A stretch of 64,000 nucleotides of DNA from VRUE01 sp963718755 (GCA_963718755.1 OY970376.1:620001-684000); one strand, 5' to 3'. Positions 26,797 through 36,121 are shown, counted from the first letter of the stretch. Notes: generated by a model from the letters alone, not told the origin. Numbers and translations are program-made.

Positions 26797-28298
26797 GCGA
26801 ACGCCACGCTACCGCCGCGGCGCGGATCGCCGCCGCCGCTGACCTCTCCACTGGCCGGATCGCGGGCGACGGCCTGCACGCCGCCGAAGAAGAGGTTGAT
26901 CCGCGGCCGGCGCAGAACCGGCAGCCCGCGGGCCTCGATCCGCGCCAGCGCCGCCTCGTCGATTCCCGGCTCGGCCTGCACGATCCCCTGCTCGATGTGG
27001 AGGCGCGGCGCCCGCACGGCGTCGCCGGCGCTCATCCCCTGCTCGACCGCACGCACCACGGTCTGCACGATCGCCGAGCGGATCCGGTTGGAGCCGGCGC
27101 TGCCCAAGCCAAGCTCGATCCCCCCGTCGCGCCGCACCACCGTCGGCGCCATCATCGAAGGCACCCTCCGCCCCGGAGCGATCGCGTGGAAGCCGAGCGG
27201 GTTGAGGTCCTCCTCCCCGAGCATGTTGTTGAGGATCACGCCGGTGCCGGGCACGAGCACGCCGGACCCCGAGCCGTTCGAGCAGGTGACGCTGGCGCAC
27301 ATCCCGTCGCCGTCGAGGACCGAGATGTGCGTGGTCGAGCCGAGCAGGTCTCCGGCGCGCAGATCGAGTCGCCGTGGGTCAAGCAGGGCGCCCTCCAAGC
27401 CCTCGCCGTAGAGCCCCTCGGCGAATTCCTCGCCGCGCGCCCGATTGGCGGCGTCCATCGCGGCGACGAGCTGCTCGGGCCCACTGCTCTCCCCCAGCCG
27501 CTCGAGCAGGCCGAGCGAGTAGGCGATCAGGATCCCGCCTGAGGAGGGGGGTGGATTGGTGAGGACCTCAGCGCCGCGGAATGGAGCCCGGATCGGGCGC
27601 CGCTCGATCGCCTCGTACTGGGCCAGGTCGGTGGCGCCCAGGGTGCCGCCGTGCTCCGCCATGAAGGCGCTCAGCGCCGCCGCGACCTCACCACGGTAGA
27701 AGGGCTCGGCCCCGTCGGCGCCAAAGCGTTCCAGCGCCTCGGCGAGCTCCGGGAAGCGGAAGACGTCGCCCTCACCCAGCCGCCGCCCCTGCGGCGCGTA
27801 GAGCTCGCGCGTCTCCGCCAGGCGCTCGTGGATCGGCCAGAGGATCTCGAGGATGAAGGCCTGCTCGGCGTTGACCGGCGCGCCCTCTCGGGCGAGCTTT
27901 ACGCCGGCAGAGGTCAGGTCGGCCAGATGCAGCGTCCCGAAGCGCTGCAGCGCCAACTCCAGCCCCGCCGCCGTCCCGGGCACGCCGCAGGAAGCCGGGC
28001 CGACGTAGAACGTCTGCACCGTCTCCTCATCGAAGTGGACCGGGACGGGAGCCAGCTCCACCCCGCGCTCGGCCCCGTCCTTGCCAGGTGCGGCGACGAA
28101 GAAGTCGATCAGCACGGTCTCCTCACCGCGGCTGACCATCATGAAGCCGCCGGCGCCGAAGCCGGTCAGCGGACTCTCAACCGCAAAGGAGGCGAGCACC
28201 GCCGCGGCCGCGGCGTCGACCGCGTTGCCGCCCTCGCGCAGCACCTCGGCCCCCGCCTCGGCGGTAAGGGGATGCCCCGCCGCGACGACGCCGCTCAT
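26793..28298 (-). CDS. Gamma-glutamyltransferase
   Basis: A 501-residue Ntn-hydrolase precursor that cleaves gamma-glutamyl bonds of glutathione-like compounds. The autoprocessing nucleophile Thr lies in LLGSTTHISVLDGDGM, and GSGSGVLVPGTGVILNNMLG plus the GLGSAGSNRIRSAI region complete the active site. The N-terminus starts GVVAAGHPLTAEAGAEVLRE, with no secretion signal visible, so a cytosolic family member is likely. The substrate in this glutathione-free phylum is unclear (mycothiol-related or gamma-glutamyl peptides). Confidence 0.94.
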   Translation of the reverse strand: MSGVVAAGHPLTAEAGAEVLREGGNAVDAAAAAVLASFAVESPLTGFGAGGFMMVSRGEETVLIDFFVAAPGKDGAERGVELAPVPVHFDEETVQTFYVGPASCGVPGTAAGLELALQRFGTLHLADLTSAGVKLAREGAPVNAEQAFILEILWPIHERLAETRELYAPQGRRLGEGDVFRFPELAEALERFGADGAEPFYRGEVAAALSAFMAEHGGTLGATDLAQYEAIERRPIRAPFRGAEVLTNPPPSSGGILIAYSLGLLERLGESSGPEQLVAAMDAANRARGEEFAEGLYGEGLEGALLDPRRLDLRAGDLLGSTTHISVLDGDGMCASVTCSNGSGSGVLVPGTGVILNNMLGEEDLNPLGFHAIAPGRRVPSMMAPTVVRRDGGIELGLGSAGSNRIRSAIVQTVVRAVEQGMSAGDAVRAPRLHIEQGIVQAEPGIDEAALARIEARGLPVLRRPRINLFFGGVQAVARDPASGEVSGGGDPRRGGSVAFA

Positions 28299-28308
28299 GG
28301 CGTGTGGG

Positions 28309-29655
28309 CTAGCCGGGGAGAAACTCGGGGACGTCGAGACTGCTCAGCTCGCCGGCCTTCTCGCTGCGCGGAGCTCGGCCACGACCGGTGTCTTTGGTGC
28401 GGCGAATCGTCGGCTCGGCCGCCCGGCGCGGCGCGGGCTGGCCGTCGAAGCGGGTGGCGACGACGGTGACCCAGATCTGGTCGCCCAGCTCCTCGTCGAT
28501 GTTGGCGCCGAAGATGATGTTGGCGTCGGGATGGGCGGCCTCGCCGACCAGCTTCGCCGCCTCGCTGACTTCGACCAGGGAAAGATCGGGACCGCCCGTG
28601 ATCGAGAGCAGGATCGCCCGTGCCCCCTCCATCGAGGTCTCGAGCAGGGGCGAGGAGATCGCTTTCTCGGCCGCGAGCAGGCCGCGGTTCTCGCCGTGGC
28701 CCATGCCGATTCCGAGCAGCGCCCGGCCGGCGTCGGACATGATCGTGCGCACGTCGGCGAAGTCGAGATTGATCAGCGCCGGCAGCGTGACCAAGTCGGA
28801 GATGCCCTGTACGCCCTGGCGCAGCACGTCGTCGGCAACCTGGAAGGCCTCGACCATCGAGGTGTGCTGGTCGAGGACCTCGAGCAGGCGGTCGTTGGGG
28901 ACGACGATCAGCGTGTCGACCTCCGCCGCCAGCTCCTCGATCCCCTTGCCTGCCTGCGTGCCACGGCGCGAACCCTCAAAGCTGAACGGCTTGGTGACTA
29001 TGCCGACGGTGAGCGCGCCGACCTCGCGTGCGAGGCGGGCGATGACCGGAGCGGCGCCACTGCCGGTGCCGCCGCCGGCACCGGCAGCGACGAAGACCAT
29101 GTCGGAGCCCTTGAGCAGTCGCTTGATCTTGTCCTGCTCCTCGAAGGCGGAGCGATGGCCGACCTCTGGGTCTGCGCCGGCGCCAAGGCCGCGCGTCTGC
29201 TCGTCGCCGATGTGGACGGTGACGTCGGCGACGCAGAGCTGCAGCGACTGAAGATCGGTATTGACGGCCATGAACTCGACGCCGGGCACGTTGGCGTCGA
29301 CCATCCGGTTGACCGCGTTGACGCCGGCACCGCCGACACCCACGACCCGGATCACAGGCTGATGCGGCTCGCCACTGCCGGGCGGCTCGTACTCCGGTTC
29401 CTCCCGGCCATACCGCGGCGTCTCCGAAGCCGGTTCATGCCGCACCTTCGGCTCCTCGGAGAAGACCCTCTTCAGCCTCTCGGGAGGTGACTCCTCGACC
29501 GGAGCCTCGGGCGCAACTGGCTCCTCCGTGGGAGGCTCGGACGCCGGTGGGGCCTCGGACGCCTCAGGCGGATCGGCAGGCGCGTCCTCTGAAGTAGAGC
29601 GAAAGAGGTCGGCGAGGGGACCCTCGCGCATGCTCGCCCGCTTACGCCGACTCAT
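28309..29655 (-). CDS. ftsZ: Cell division GTPase FtsZ with ~100-residue N-terminal extension
   Basis: A 448-residue tubulin-like GTPase that forms the division ring. The core starts at about residue 101 (VIRVVGVGGAGVNAVNRMVD). The tubulin signature is VAAGAGGGTGSGAAPVIARL, and the T7 loop NLDFADVRTIM supplies the catalytic Asp. The C-terminal peptide LDVPEFLPG resembles the actinobacterial tail that binds SepF/FtsA-type partners. The first 100 residues are Pro/Glu-rich and probably disordered, which is unusual because most FtsZ proteins have only 10-30 residues there. ATG 29655 has GAGGAGG nine bases upstream and lies inside the 3' end of parA. Confidence 0.95.
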   Translation of the reverse strand: MSRRKRASMREGPLADLFRSTSEDAPADPPEASEAPPASEPPTEEPVAPEAPVEESPPERLKRVFSEEPKVRHEPASETPRYGREEPEYEPPGSGEPHQPVIRVVGVGGAGVNAVNRMVDANVPGVEFMAVNTDLQSLQLCVADVTVHIGDEQTRGLGAGADPEVGHRSAFEEQDKIKRLLKGSDMVFVAAGAGGGTGSGAAPVIARLAREVGALTVGIVTKPFSFEGSRRGTQAGKGIEELAAEVDTLIVVPNDRLLEVLDQHTSMVEAFQVADDVLRQGVQGISDLVTLPALINLDFADVRTIMSDAGRALLGIGMGHGENRGLLAAEKAISSPLLETSMEGARAILLSITGGPDLSLVEVSEAAKLVGEAAHPDANIIFGANIDEELGDQIWVTVVATRFDGQPAPRRAAEPTIRRTKDTGRGRAPRSEKAGELSSLDVPEFLPG

Positions 29656-30700
29656 TTGCCAAGACCTCCTCAGCCAAGTCTCGATAGTAGCCCGCTGCGT
29701 TGCTCTGCGGATCGTACTTGAGCACGCTGGCGCCTTTGACCGGGGCCTCGGCAAATTTGATCGCCTTGCGGATGCGCGAGCGGAAGACGAGGTCGCCGAA
29801 GTTCTCTTCGAGGATCTCCACCGCCTCCTTGGCGTGGACCGTGCGCGAGTCGAGCATCGTCGGCAGGATGCCCTCGATCCGCACGTCGGGGTTGAGGTTC
29901 TCCTGGATCATCTTCAGCGTGTTCTGGAGCTGGACCAGTCCGCGCATCGACAAATACTCGCACTGAACGGGGACGATCACCTTGTTGGCAGCGGTCAGCG
30001 CGTTGATCGTCAGCAGCCCGAGGCTGGGGGGCGTGTCGATGCAGACGAAGTCGTAGTCGGCGATGACCTCTTTCAGCGCCTTCTCCAGCGAGCGCTCGCG
30101 GCCGATCTTGGTGCTCATCGCGATCTCCGCTCCGGCAAGGTCGATCGAGGAGACGGCGATGTCGATCTCGCGGTGCTGGATGATCTCGCTGATCGGCATG
30201 TCGTTGACGAGCACGTCGTAGAGGCTTTTCTCGACCTTGTCGGGATCGATCCCCTGGCTCATCGTCAGGTTGCCCTGCGGGTCGAGGTCGATGCAGAGCA
30301 CCCGGTGCCCGGACTCAGCAAAGGCGACGGCAAGGTTCAGCGTCGTGGTCGTCTTCGCGACCCCGCCCTTCTGGTTGGCGAAGGCGATGACCTCAGCGTG
30401 CTTGGTCGGCACGTCGGCGACGGGCTCTTCCACGACAGCTTCGTGACGACTCGGCGCGATCAAGTCTCGGGGCATGAACCGTTCGGGCCCCTCATCCGCC
30501 TCTTCGGCTTGCGCAACCACCGGCTCGTCACGCTCGGCCACCGGCTCCGGAGGCTCGGGCGCAGGAGTCGGCTCCGGCTCGGGGCGACTCTCAGGCACTG
30601 CCTCCTCCATCCGCTGCAACTCCTCCATGATGGGGTGTGGCTCTTCGGCGACGGGGGCGGGCGCGGGCGCGGACTTGTTTCTGCGGCTAAGGAATCCCAT
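29642..30700 (-). CDS. ParA/MinD-family ATPase with Pro/Glu-rich N-terminal extension
   Basis: A 352-residue Walker-type ATPase. The deviant P-loop FANQKGGVAKTTTTLNLAVA begins near residue 107, with CIDLDPQGNLTMSQGI and VCIDTPPSLGLLTINAL as A' and B motifs, so it is a ParA (chromosome or cargo partitioning) rather than MinD proper. The first 100 residues are low-complexity Pro/Glu/Ala, like those of the neighbouring FtsZ. No parB follows. Its stop codon overlaps the ftsZ start by 14 bases. Start chosen at MGFLSRRNKS; the frame is open 13 codons further. Confidence 0.93.
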   Translation of the reverse strand: MGFLSRRNKSAPAPAPVAEEPHPIMEELQRMEEAVPESRPEPEPTPAPEPPEPVAERDEPVVAQAEEADEGPERFMPRDLIAPSRHEAVVEEPVADVPTKHAEVIAFANQKGGVAKTTTTLNLAVAFAESGHRVLCIDLDPQGNLTMSQGIDPDKVEKSLYDVLVNDMPISEIIQHREIDIAVSSIDLAGAEIAMSTKIGRERSLEKALKEVIADYDFVCIDTPPSLGLLTINALTAANKVIVPVQCEYLSMRGLVQLQNTLKMIQENLNPDVRIEGILPTMLDSRTVHAKEAVEILEENFGDLVFRSRIRKAIKFAEAPVKGASVLKYDPQSNAAGYYRDLAEEVLANESA

Positions 30701-30748
30701 TGCGCGGGTATTCGCACGGGTGCCCGTTTTTCCTGCCACCGCCGGAAA

Positions 30749-31687
30749 TTGCTAGGAATCACCCCAATCCCAGACTTACTCGACAAGCGATTGGTCTTCG
30801 TGACCGGCAAGGGAGGAGTCGGCAAGACCACCGTCGCGGTCGCGCTGGGGCTGCGCGCCGCCGAAGCCGGCAAGCGCGCAATCGTCTGCGAGGTCTCCTC
30901 GCAGGAGAATGCCTCGCGGATCTTCGAGCACACCGAAGTCGGCTTCCACGAGGTCGAGATGGCGGAGAACCTCTGGTCGATCTCGATCGACCCCGACGAG
31001 TCGATGCGCGAGTACGTGCTGCTGCAGCTCAAGGTCCGTGCGATGCGCGACATGCTCTTCCGCAGCCGCATCTTCTCCTACCTCGCCGCCGCCACTCCCG
31101 GCCTCAAGGAGCTCGTCACGATCGGCAAGATCTGGGAGCTGGCCCAGCTCGACCGCAAGGTGAAGAAGGGGCGCAAATACGACCTGGTGATCGTCGACGC
31201 CCCCGCCACCGGCCACGGCATCGGCTTCCTGCAGACGCCGCGCACCTTCGCCTCGATCGCCCGGGTCGGGCCGATCCACTCCCAGGCGCAGCAGCTGGAC
31301 CGCCTGATCACCGACCACGAGCACACCGGCACCGCGATCGTCGCCCTGCCGGAGGAGATGCCGGTGAACGAGACGGCGGCGCTGGAGCAGGAGCTGCGCT
31401 CGGAGGTCGGCGTCGCCGTCGACCGCGTCTACCTCAACGGCCTGTATCCGGAGCGCTTCTCCAAGGAGGAGGCCGAACGCCTCGCCGAGCTGGCCGAGGG
31501 AGAGAACGGGATCGTGCGCGCCGCAGCCCGCGCGGCGACCTCCGAGCACGGTCGTGCCCGCTCGCAGCGCGCCCAGCTCGCCCGCCTGCGGCGCCGGGTC
31601 GAGGCACCGGTCAAGACCCTCCCCTTCCTCTTCGAGCCTGAGCTCGGCGTCGAGGCAGCGCAAACGCTGGCGAAGAGGCTCGGCTGA
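30749..31687 (+). CDS. ArsA/Get3-type ATPase, first of pair (BagA-like)
   Basis: About 312 residues of the ArsA/Get3 ATPase family. The P-loop VFVTGKGGVGKTTVAVALGL comes almost at the N-terminus, the switch is VSSQENASRIFE, and DLVIVDAPATGHGIGFLQTP gives switch II. The start is uncertain: no ATG is available and TTG 30749 is the most upstream reasonable codon. The stop overlaps the next ATG (TGATG). Tandem ArsA-like pairs of this kind in mycobacteria (Rv3679-Rv3680, BagA/BagB) form a heteromeric complex linked to glycerol-derived aldehyde detoxification; the same pairing here is inferred. Confidence 0.9.
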   Translation: MLGITPIPDLLDKRLVFVTGKGGVGKTTVAVALGLRAAEAGKRAIVCEVSSQENASRIFEHTEVGFHEVEMAENLWSISIDPDESMREYVLLQLKVRAMRDMLFRSRIFSYLAAATPGLKELVTIGKIWELAQLDRKVKKGRKYDLVIVDAPATGHGIGFLQTPRTFASIARVGPIHSQAQQLDRLITDHEHTGTAIVALPEEMPVNETAALEQELRSEVGVAVDRVYLNGLYPERFSKEEAERLAELAEGENGIVRAAARAATSEHGRARSQRAQLARLRRRVEAPVKTLPFLFEPELGVEAAQTLAKRLG

Positions 31688-32844
31688 TGCCCGCGGTCGG
31701 CGAGATCCTCGAAGGCAAGGACATCTGCATCTGCGCCGGCTCGGGCGGGGTCGGCAAGACGACCACCTCAGCGGCGATCGCGACCGGCATGGCCGCGCGC
31801 GGGCTGCGCGTCTGCGTGCTGACGATCGACCCGGCCAAACGGCTTGCCGACTCGCTCGGCCTGCGTGAGCTGGGCAACGAGGCGACGCAGGTCGACCCGG
31901 CGCTCTTCGAGCAGCACGGGATCGAGATGAAGGGCGAGCTGTGGGCGATGATGCTCGACGCCAAGGCGACCTTCGACGACCTCGTCGCCCGCCAGGCGCC
32001 CGATGAGGAGGCGCGCGACAGGGTCCTCAACAACCGCATCTACCAGCAGATCTCCAGCGCACTCGCCGGGTCGCAGGAGTACATGGCGATGGAGAAGCTC
32101 TTCGAGCTGCACACCGAAGGGCGCTTCGACCTGCTCGTCCTCGACACGCCCCCCACCCGCAACGCGCTCGATTTCCTCGACGCCCCCAAACGGCTGACCC
32201 AGTTCATCGAGGGTCGCTCGCTGCGTGTCTTCATGAAGCCGACTGGCTTGGCAGCGCGGGTCGCGGGACGCGGCGCCTCCGTCGCGCTCTCCGTCTTCAA
32301 GCGGATCGTCGGCTTCGACCTGCTCGCCGACCTGGCCGAGTTCTTCAACGCCTTCAGTGGCATGGTCGACGGCTTCCAGGCCCGGGCCAAGCGCGTCAAC
32401 AGCCTGCTCGCTGACCCGCACACCTGCTTCCTCGTCGTCTGCGGCCCCCAGGGCGAGCCAATCGACGAGGCCGTCTACTTCCACCGCAAGCTGGTCGAGG
32501 CGAAGCTGCCCTTCGGCGGCGTCATCGTCAACAAGGTCCACTACCCGGCCGAGCGCCTGCGGGGAGACGGCGCCGGTGACGACCTCGCGGGGACGCTGGC
32601 CGCAAAGCTGGGTGACGAGGACCTGGCGGCCCGCGTGGCAGAGAACTTCGCCGACTACCAGGCACTGGCCGAGCGCGACGCGCGCAACATCGAACACCTG
32701 GCGGCGGAGCTGCGCACCAAGGGAGTGATCCGGGTCCCCTACCTCGACGAGGACGTGCACGATCTCGGCGGCCTCGCCGAGGTCAACCGCTACCTCTTCG
32801 CCTCGAGCAAGGAGCGCGAGGCGATCGCCGCCGGCAGGGTCTGA
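31687..32844 (+). CDS. ArsA/Get3-type ATPase, second of pair (BagB-like)
   Basis: A 385-residue paralogue of the preceding gene. P-loop ICAGSGGVGKTTTSAAIATG, then VLTIDPAKRLADSLGL (switch I) and DLLVLDTPPTRNALDFLDAP (switch II). No arsenite-binding Cys triad and no membrane partner ArsB are seen, so arsenic export is unlikely. The one-base overlap with the upstream gene implies tight co-translation and 1:1 assembly. Confidence 0.92.
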   Translation: MPAVGEILEGKDICICAGSGGVGKTTTSAAIATGMAARGLRVCVLTIDPAKRLADSLGLRELGNEATQVDPALFEQHGIEMKGELWAMMLDAKATFDDLVARQAPDEEARDRVLNNRIYQQISSALAGSQEYMAMEKLFELHTEGRFDLLVLDTPPTRNALDFLDAPKRLTQFIEGRSLRVFMKPTGLAARVAGRGASVALSVFKRIVGFDLLADLAEFFNAFSGMVDGFQARAKRVNSLLADPHTCFLVVCGPQGEPIDEAVYFHRKLVEAKLPFGGVIVNKVHYPAERLRGDGAGDDLAGTLAAKLGDEDLAARVAENFADYQALAERDARNIEHLAAELRTKGVIRVPYLDEDVHDLGGLAEVNRYLFASSKEREAIAAGRV

Positions 32845-32952
32845 CCGCCCGCTCCCCTGGGCCAGACCTCCGCTCGGCGTTACAAAGTAATTCTTGATCA
32901 AATAGTCGATGCGGATCGCCTCTCCTGAGCGATCCTGACCAAGGAGATCAAG

Positions 32953-33597
32953 ATGACTCGCAGCATCAAGAACCTAGGACTCGGCCTGCTCGCGACCCTG
33001 GCGCTGAGCGCCACCGCCGCTCCCGCAGCGTCCGCCAACCCCTTCTTTCACTCCGAATTCGCCGGCGTCTTCCTGACAGGCAGCCAGTCAGGCGCTGCAG
33101 CCAACGTGCTGACGACCGACCTGGGCGAAATGAAATGCAACGCCGTCAAACTCAACGGTTCCCAGGCGGCGATGACAACGACGACAATGACACTCAAAGT
33201 GAAATACGAAGAATGCAAAATAGGCGCTAACAACGTGGCCGTGACAGCCAACGGCTGTGCCTTCACGTTCCACCTCGAAGAACAGCTGGAACCGATCGAG
33301 GCGCGCATGGGCATCGAGTGTCCCTTCGCGGGGGGAAAGATGGAAATCGACGCGCCCGAATGCACGATCACAATCCCGGCACAAGGGCCAAACAAAGAAG
33401 TCACATTCACAAACGAGGGCGCTGGCACGACACGCGCTGTCATCGCCGACCTGAACGTCTCAGGGATCCACTATGTGGAAGACGGCGCTGGCTGCGCCAA
33501 TCCGAATCTGACAACAGAAAACGGTACCTATACCGGTCAGATCACAGTCAAAGCCGAGGACGCCGTGGGTGGCCACGTAGGACTCTGGGTCGAATAG
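32953..33597 (+). CDS. Secreted cysteine-containing beta-rich protein, unknown family (member 1)
   Basis: A 214-residue exported protein with a clean signal peptide (KNLGLGLLATLALSATAAP, cleavage near ASA-N) and an AAGGAG ribosome binding site. The mature part has several Cys, probably in disulfides, and the order NGCAFTF ... GIECP ... CTITIPAQ ... NGTYTGQI. The same order occurs in the next gene and in the repeat protein at 62379, so they form one family that I do not recognise. The base composition is less GC-rich than surrounding housekeeping genes. Function unknown; cell-surface or extracellular location expected. Confidence 0.87.
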   Translation: MTRSIKNLGLGLLATLALSATAAPAASANPFFHSEFAGVFLTGSQSGAAANVLTTDLGEMKCNAVKLNGSQAAMTTTTMTLKVKYEECKIGANNVAVTANGCAFTFHLEEQLEPIEARMGIECPFAGGKMEIDAPECTITIPAQGPNKEVTFTNEGAGTTRAVIADLNVSGIHYVEDGAGCANPNLTTENGTYTGQITVKAEDAVGGHVGLWVE

Positions 33598-33673
33598 CAA
33601 GTCTGCCAACCCGGGCCGAGAGAGGTTGCTCGGTTCAATGATGTCCTGCAATAACCAGTGAAAAGGAGTAACC

Positions 33674-34354
33674 ATGACTCGTAATCTGAAGGTCCTTGGA
33701 GTCGTTGGCCTTGCGACTCTCGCGCTTGGTGCAATAGTCGCTTCAACGGCTTCTGCCAAAGGCAGCTTTACAGCGGCCGAAGTCCCGAGCACAGTAACAG
33801 CGGCCCCTGAGGGAGCAGAAGAACTAATCGGTACGACAGCTGGCGTGTGGCAGTGCAATGCCGGCGTCTATGACGGAACGCTGGCTGAATCCCCCACGAC
33901 TGCAATCACGTTGATTCCCAGTTTTAACCATTGCACTGCTAACGGCGTTACGCCTTCCATTGTCGACCGAAACGGATGCGAATACCGGTTTACAATCGAT
34001 CCAACCTCGGCGGAAACAAAAGGCTGGATGGACATTATTTGTCCCGCTGGAAATGAAGTTACATTTACAATGAACCAGAACACAGCGGAAACGTCGACAG
34101 TAAAGTGCACGATTCACTATCCCCCACAGACAGTCGGAGGAATTATTTACAGTAACGTAACGGTGGAAGGTCGGAAAAACGTCACAATAAATTTCAATGC
34201 AACCGGGATGACATATACGCATACAAAAGGGTCCGGCCTCGGCGCCTGTGCCGGTAGCGCCACGTTGCAGCACAATGGCACTTACAAAGGCTCCTGGATG
34301 ATGAGCGGAGAGTCAATCCCCGCCAATAATCCGGTCAATATCGATATTGGCTAA
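33674..34354 (+). CDS. Secreted cysteine-containing beta-rich protein, unknown family (member 2)
   Basis: A 226-residue paralogue with signal peptide VVGLATLALGAIVASTASA. The mature part contains NGCEYRFTIDPTSAETKGW, DIICPAGNEVTFT, CTIHYPPQTVGGIIYSN and GLGACAGSATLQHNGTYKG, which match almost segment by segment the 212-residue repeat unit at 62379-64000. Cys positions are conserved. It has an AAGGAG site and lies 76 bp after member 1, with which it may be co-transcribed; a strong terminator follows. Confidence 0.87.
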   Translation: MTRNLKVLGVVGLATLALGAIVASTASAKGSFTAAEVPSTVTAAPEGAEELIGTTAGVWQCNAGVYDGTLAESPTTAITLIPSFNHCTANGVTPSIVDRNGCEYRFTIDPTSAETKGWMDIICPAGNEVTFTMNQNTAETSTVKCTIHYPPQTVGGIIYSNVTVEGRKNVTINFNATGMTYTHTKGSGLGACAGSATLQHNGTYKGSWMMSGESIPANNPVNIDIG

Positions 34355-34360
34355 CCCGTT

Positions 34361-34394
34361 TTTGAGGGGCCGGGATGAATCCCGGCCCCTCAAA
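34361..34394. terminator. Bidirectional intrinsic terminator
   Basis: TTTGAGGGGCCGGGAT and its reverse complement enclose a GA loop, with A/T runs at both ends. It lies seven bases after the second secreted protein gene and 28 bases before the end of the convergent 550-residue gene. Confidence 0.85.
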
Positions 34395-34421
34395 GCATTC
34401 AATTGGGACGAAAGGGGCGGA

Positions 34422-36074
34422 TCAGCCGATGTGGCGGTGATCGTAGTGGTCGTAGCGCAGCTCCTTGACCTCCCACTCGGCATCCTCTGGCACCGGGAAT
34501 AGGTGGCGCACGCGCGGGGTGTCGATTCGCTCGCGCTCCTCGATGTGGGCGTCGACCGCGGGGAAGTCGAGTGTGCTCTCCTCCACCTCGACCTCGTCGA
34601 GCCAGGCCGTGGCGGTGATCCGGATCTCGTCCTCGGCCGGAATCGGCTCGAGCACGCGGGTGTCCTGATTCATGTCGTACTCCTCCTCGATTGGCGGCTC
34701 GGGGCGGTGAAGTTCTGGCTCCGGCGGATGGATCAGCGCGGGCGGTGGGGCGGGCTCCGCCTCCACGGCCAGCTCGGGGTCCAACTCCTGCGCAGTGACC
34801 GCGATCTCGACGTCACCCCCGTCAAGGCCAGTGGCGATAAGCGTCTCGTCGGCAGCCTCGTTGAGATCGGCGCCGAGCTCGCCGAGCGCGGCTTCGCGGA
34901 GGATGCGGCGAACGCAGTCCTCGACCCAGTCGGCCAGCTCGGCTGCGTTCTCGGCCGGCGCGCCGGACATCTGGGCGCTTTCCAGCTGCATTGCGGCTTC
35001 GACCCGCTCGCGTGCAGCGAGGCGATCGGTGGAACCGTCGGCGATCAGCGCCGCGGCACGCATCGGCAGCGAGGCACCGACGGGACCCTGCCCGTCGAGC
35101 ACGGCGCGCAATGCCAGGAGATGATCGCTCAGCCCCTCCAGGGTCGATGGACGCTCACAACCAAGCTCGAAGCGACGCACGGCCCAGGCAAGCGGTCCGG
35201 TCGGGTCGGGACGTGCCTCCAGGGTCTCGGCAAGCTCGACGAGCTGCGCCGCCTCGTCCTCGTCGAGCCGGTAGCCGCCGTCGCGTGGCGCCGGGGCGCC
35301 AGTCGCAATGCGGCGCCAGCGACCCTCACCGGTGGGCGCGAAGGCGTGCGGGCCGAGCCCGACGCCGCCTCCCTTATAGAGACGCATGACGCTGATCAGA
35401 TCGCCGAGCTGGTGCAGGGCGGCGACGGCGCTGTCGGAGCCCTCGCCCTGCTCGGCTATCGCCAGGAACTGAGGCTCCCAGGCAGCGCGGCCCATTCCCT
35501 CGCTGCGCATCGCCTCGATCGGCGCCTCGAAGCTGTCGGCACGGACCAGCTGCATGCCGTGCGGCAGCTGCAGCCGAGCCAAGGACATCTGCAGGCCGAC
35601 GATCGGCACGACGACGATCTCGGCCTCGTCGACGTCGCCGGTCTCGGCGTCCAGCACTACGAGGGCGCTCTCGAGCCGCTCACGGTCGAGCGAGAACTCG
35701 GTGCAGCCGTCCCAGAGGGAGGCGATGAAGACCGTGAGGAAGTGCGCGGCGCGCTCGCCCGCCTCGCCCGGCACGCTCTCGCCGCGCTGCTCCAGGTAAG
35801 GCGCGGCTACGCCGGACAGCGATACCGCTTCCCGGGCGGGCTCGAACGCAGGCAGCGAGCGCAGCTCTGCCTCCCGCTCGCGCACGTAGTGCCCGGTCAG
35901 GGGGACGTAGCTGTGAAAGAAGGCCTCGTCGGGGCCGGCTGACTCCGCCACGTCGAAGGGAATCTGATCGCCGCTGGCAACAAGCGTGGTGAGGCGCGTA
36001 GCCGACTCAGCGGCAAGCCGTCGCAGCGCCTCGTTGAGCAGGGGATCGCGCACGACCACGACCTTCCCCCCCAC
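34422..36074 (-). CDS. Large hypothetical protein, possible HEPN-like region
   Basis: A 550-residue acidic protein that I do not recognise. GTG start at 36074 is supported by AGGAG eight bases upstream. Residues about 290-370 (LAWAVRRFELGCERPSTLEG, LSDHLLALRAVLDGQGPV, SLPMRAAALIADGS) recall Apea-type HEPN domains, but the RxxxxH motif of active HEPN RNases is not seen. The last 130 residues are Pro/Glu-rich and likely disordered, ending in a His/Tyr/Asp cluster (YDHYDHRHIG). No signal peptide or membrane segment. It stands alone between convergent and same-strand regulators. Confidence 0.75.
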   Translation of the reverse strand: MGGKVVVVRDPLLNEALRRLAAESATRLTTLVASGDQIPFDVAESAGPDEAFFHSYVPLTGHYVREREAELRSLPAFEPAREAVSLSGVAAPYLEQRGESVPGEAGERAAHFLTVFIASLWDGCTEFSLDRERLESALVVLDAETGDVDEAEIVVVPIVGLQMSLARLQLPHGMQLVRADSFEAPIEAMRSEGMGRAAWEPQFLAIAEQGEGSDSAVAALHQLGDLISVMRLYKGGGVGLGPHAFAPTGEGRWRRIATGAPAPRDGGYRLDEDEAAQLVELAETLEARPDPTGPLAWAVRRFELGCERPSTLEGLSDHLLALRAVLDGQGPVGASLPMRAAALIADGSTDRLAARERVEAAMQLESAQMSGAPAENAAELADWVEDCVRRILREAALGELGADLNEAADETLIATGLDGGDVEIAVTAQELDPELAVEAEPAPPPALIHPPEPELHRPEPPIEEEYDMNQDTRVLEPIPAEDEIRITATAWLDEVEVEESTLDFPAVDAHIEERERIDTPRVRHLFPVPEDAEWEVKELRYDHYDHRHIG

Positions 36075-36121
36075 GCCTGGCGCTCCTGCGCCTGCACGAC
36101 GCCTTGCAGGCAGTAACCGAG

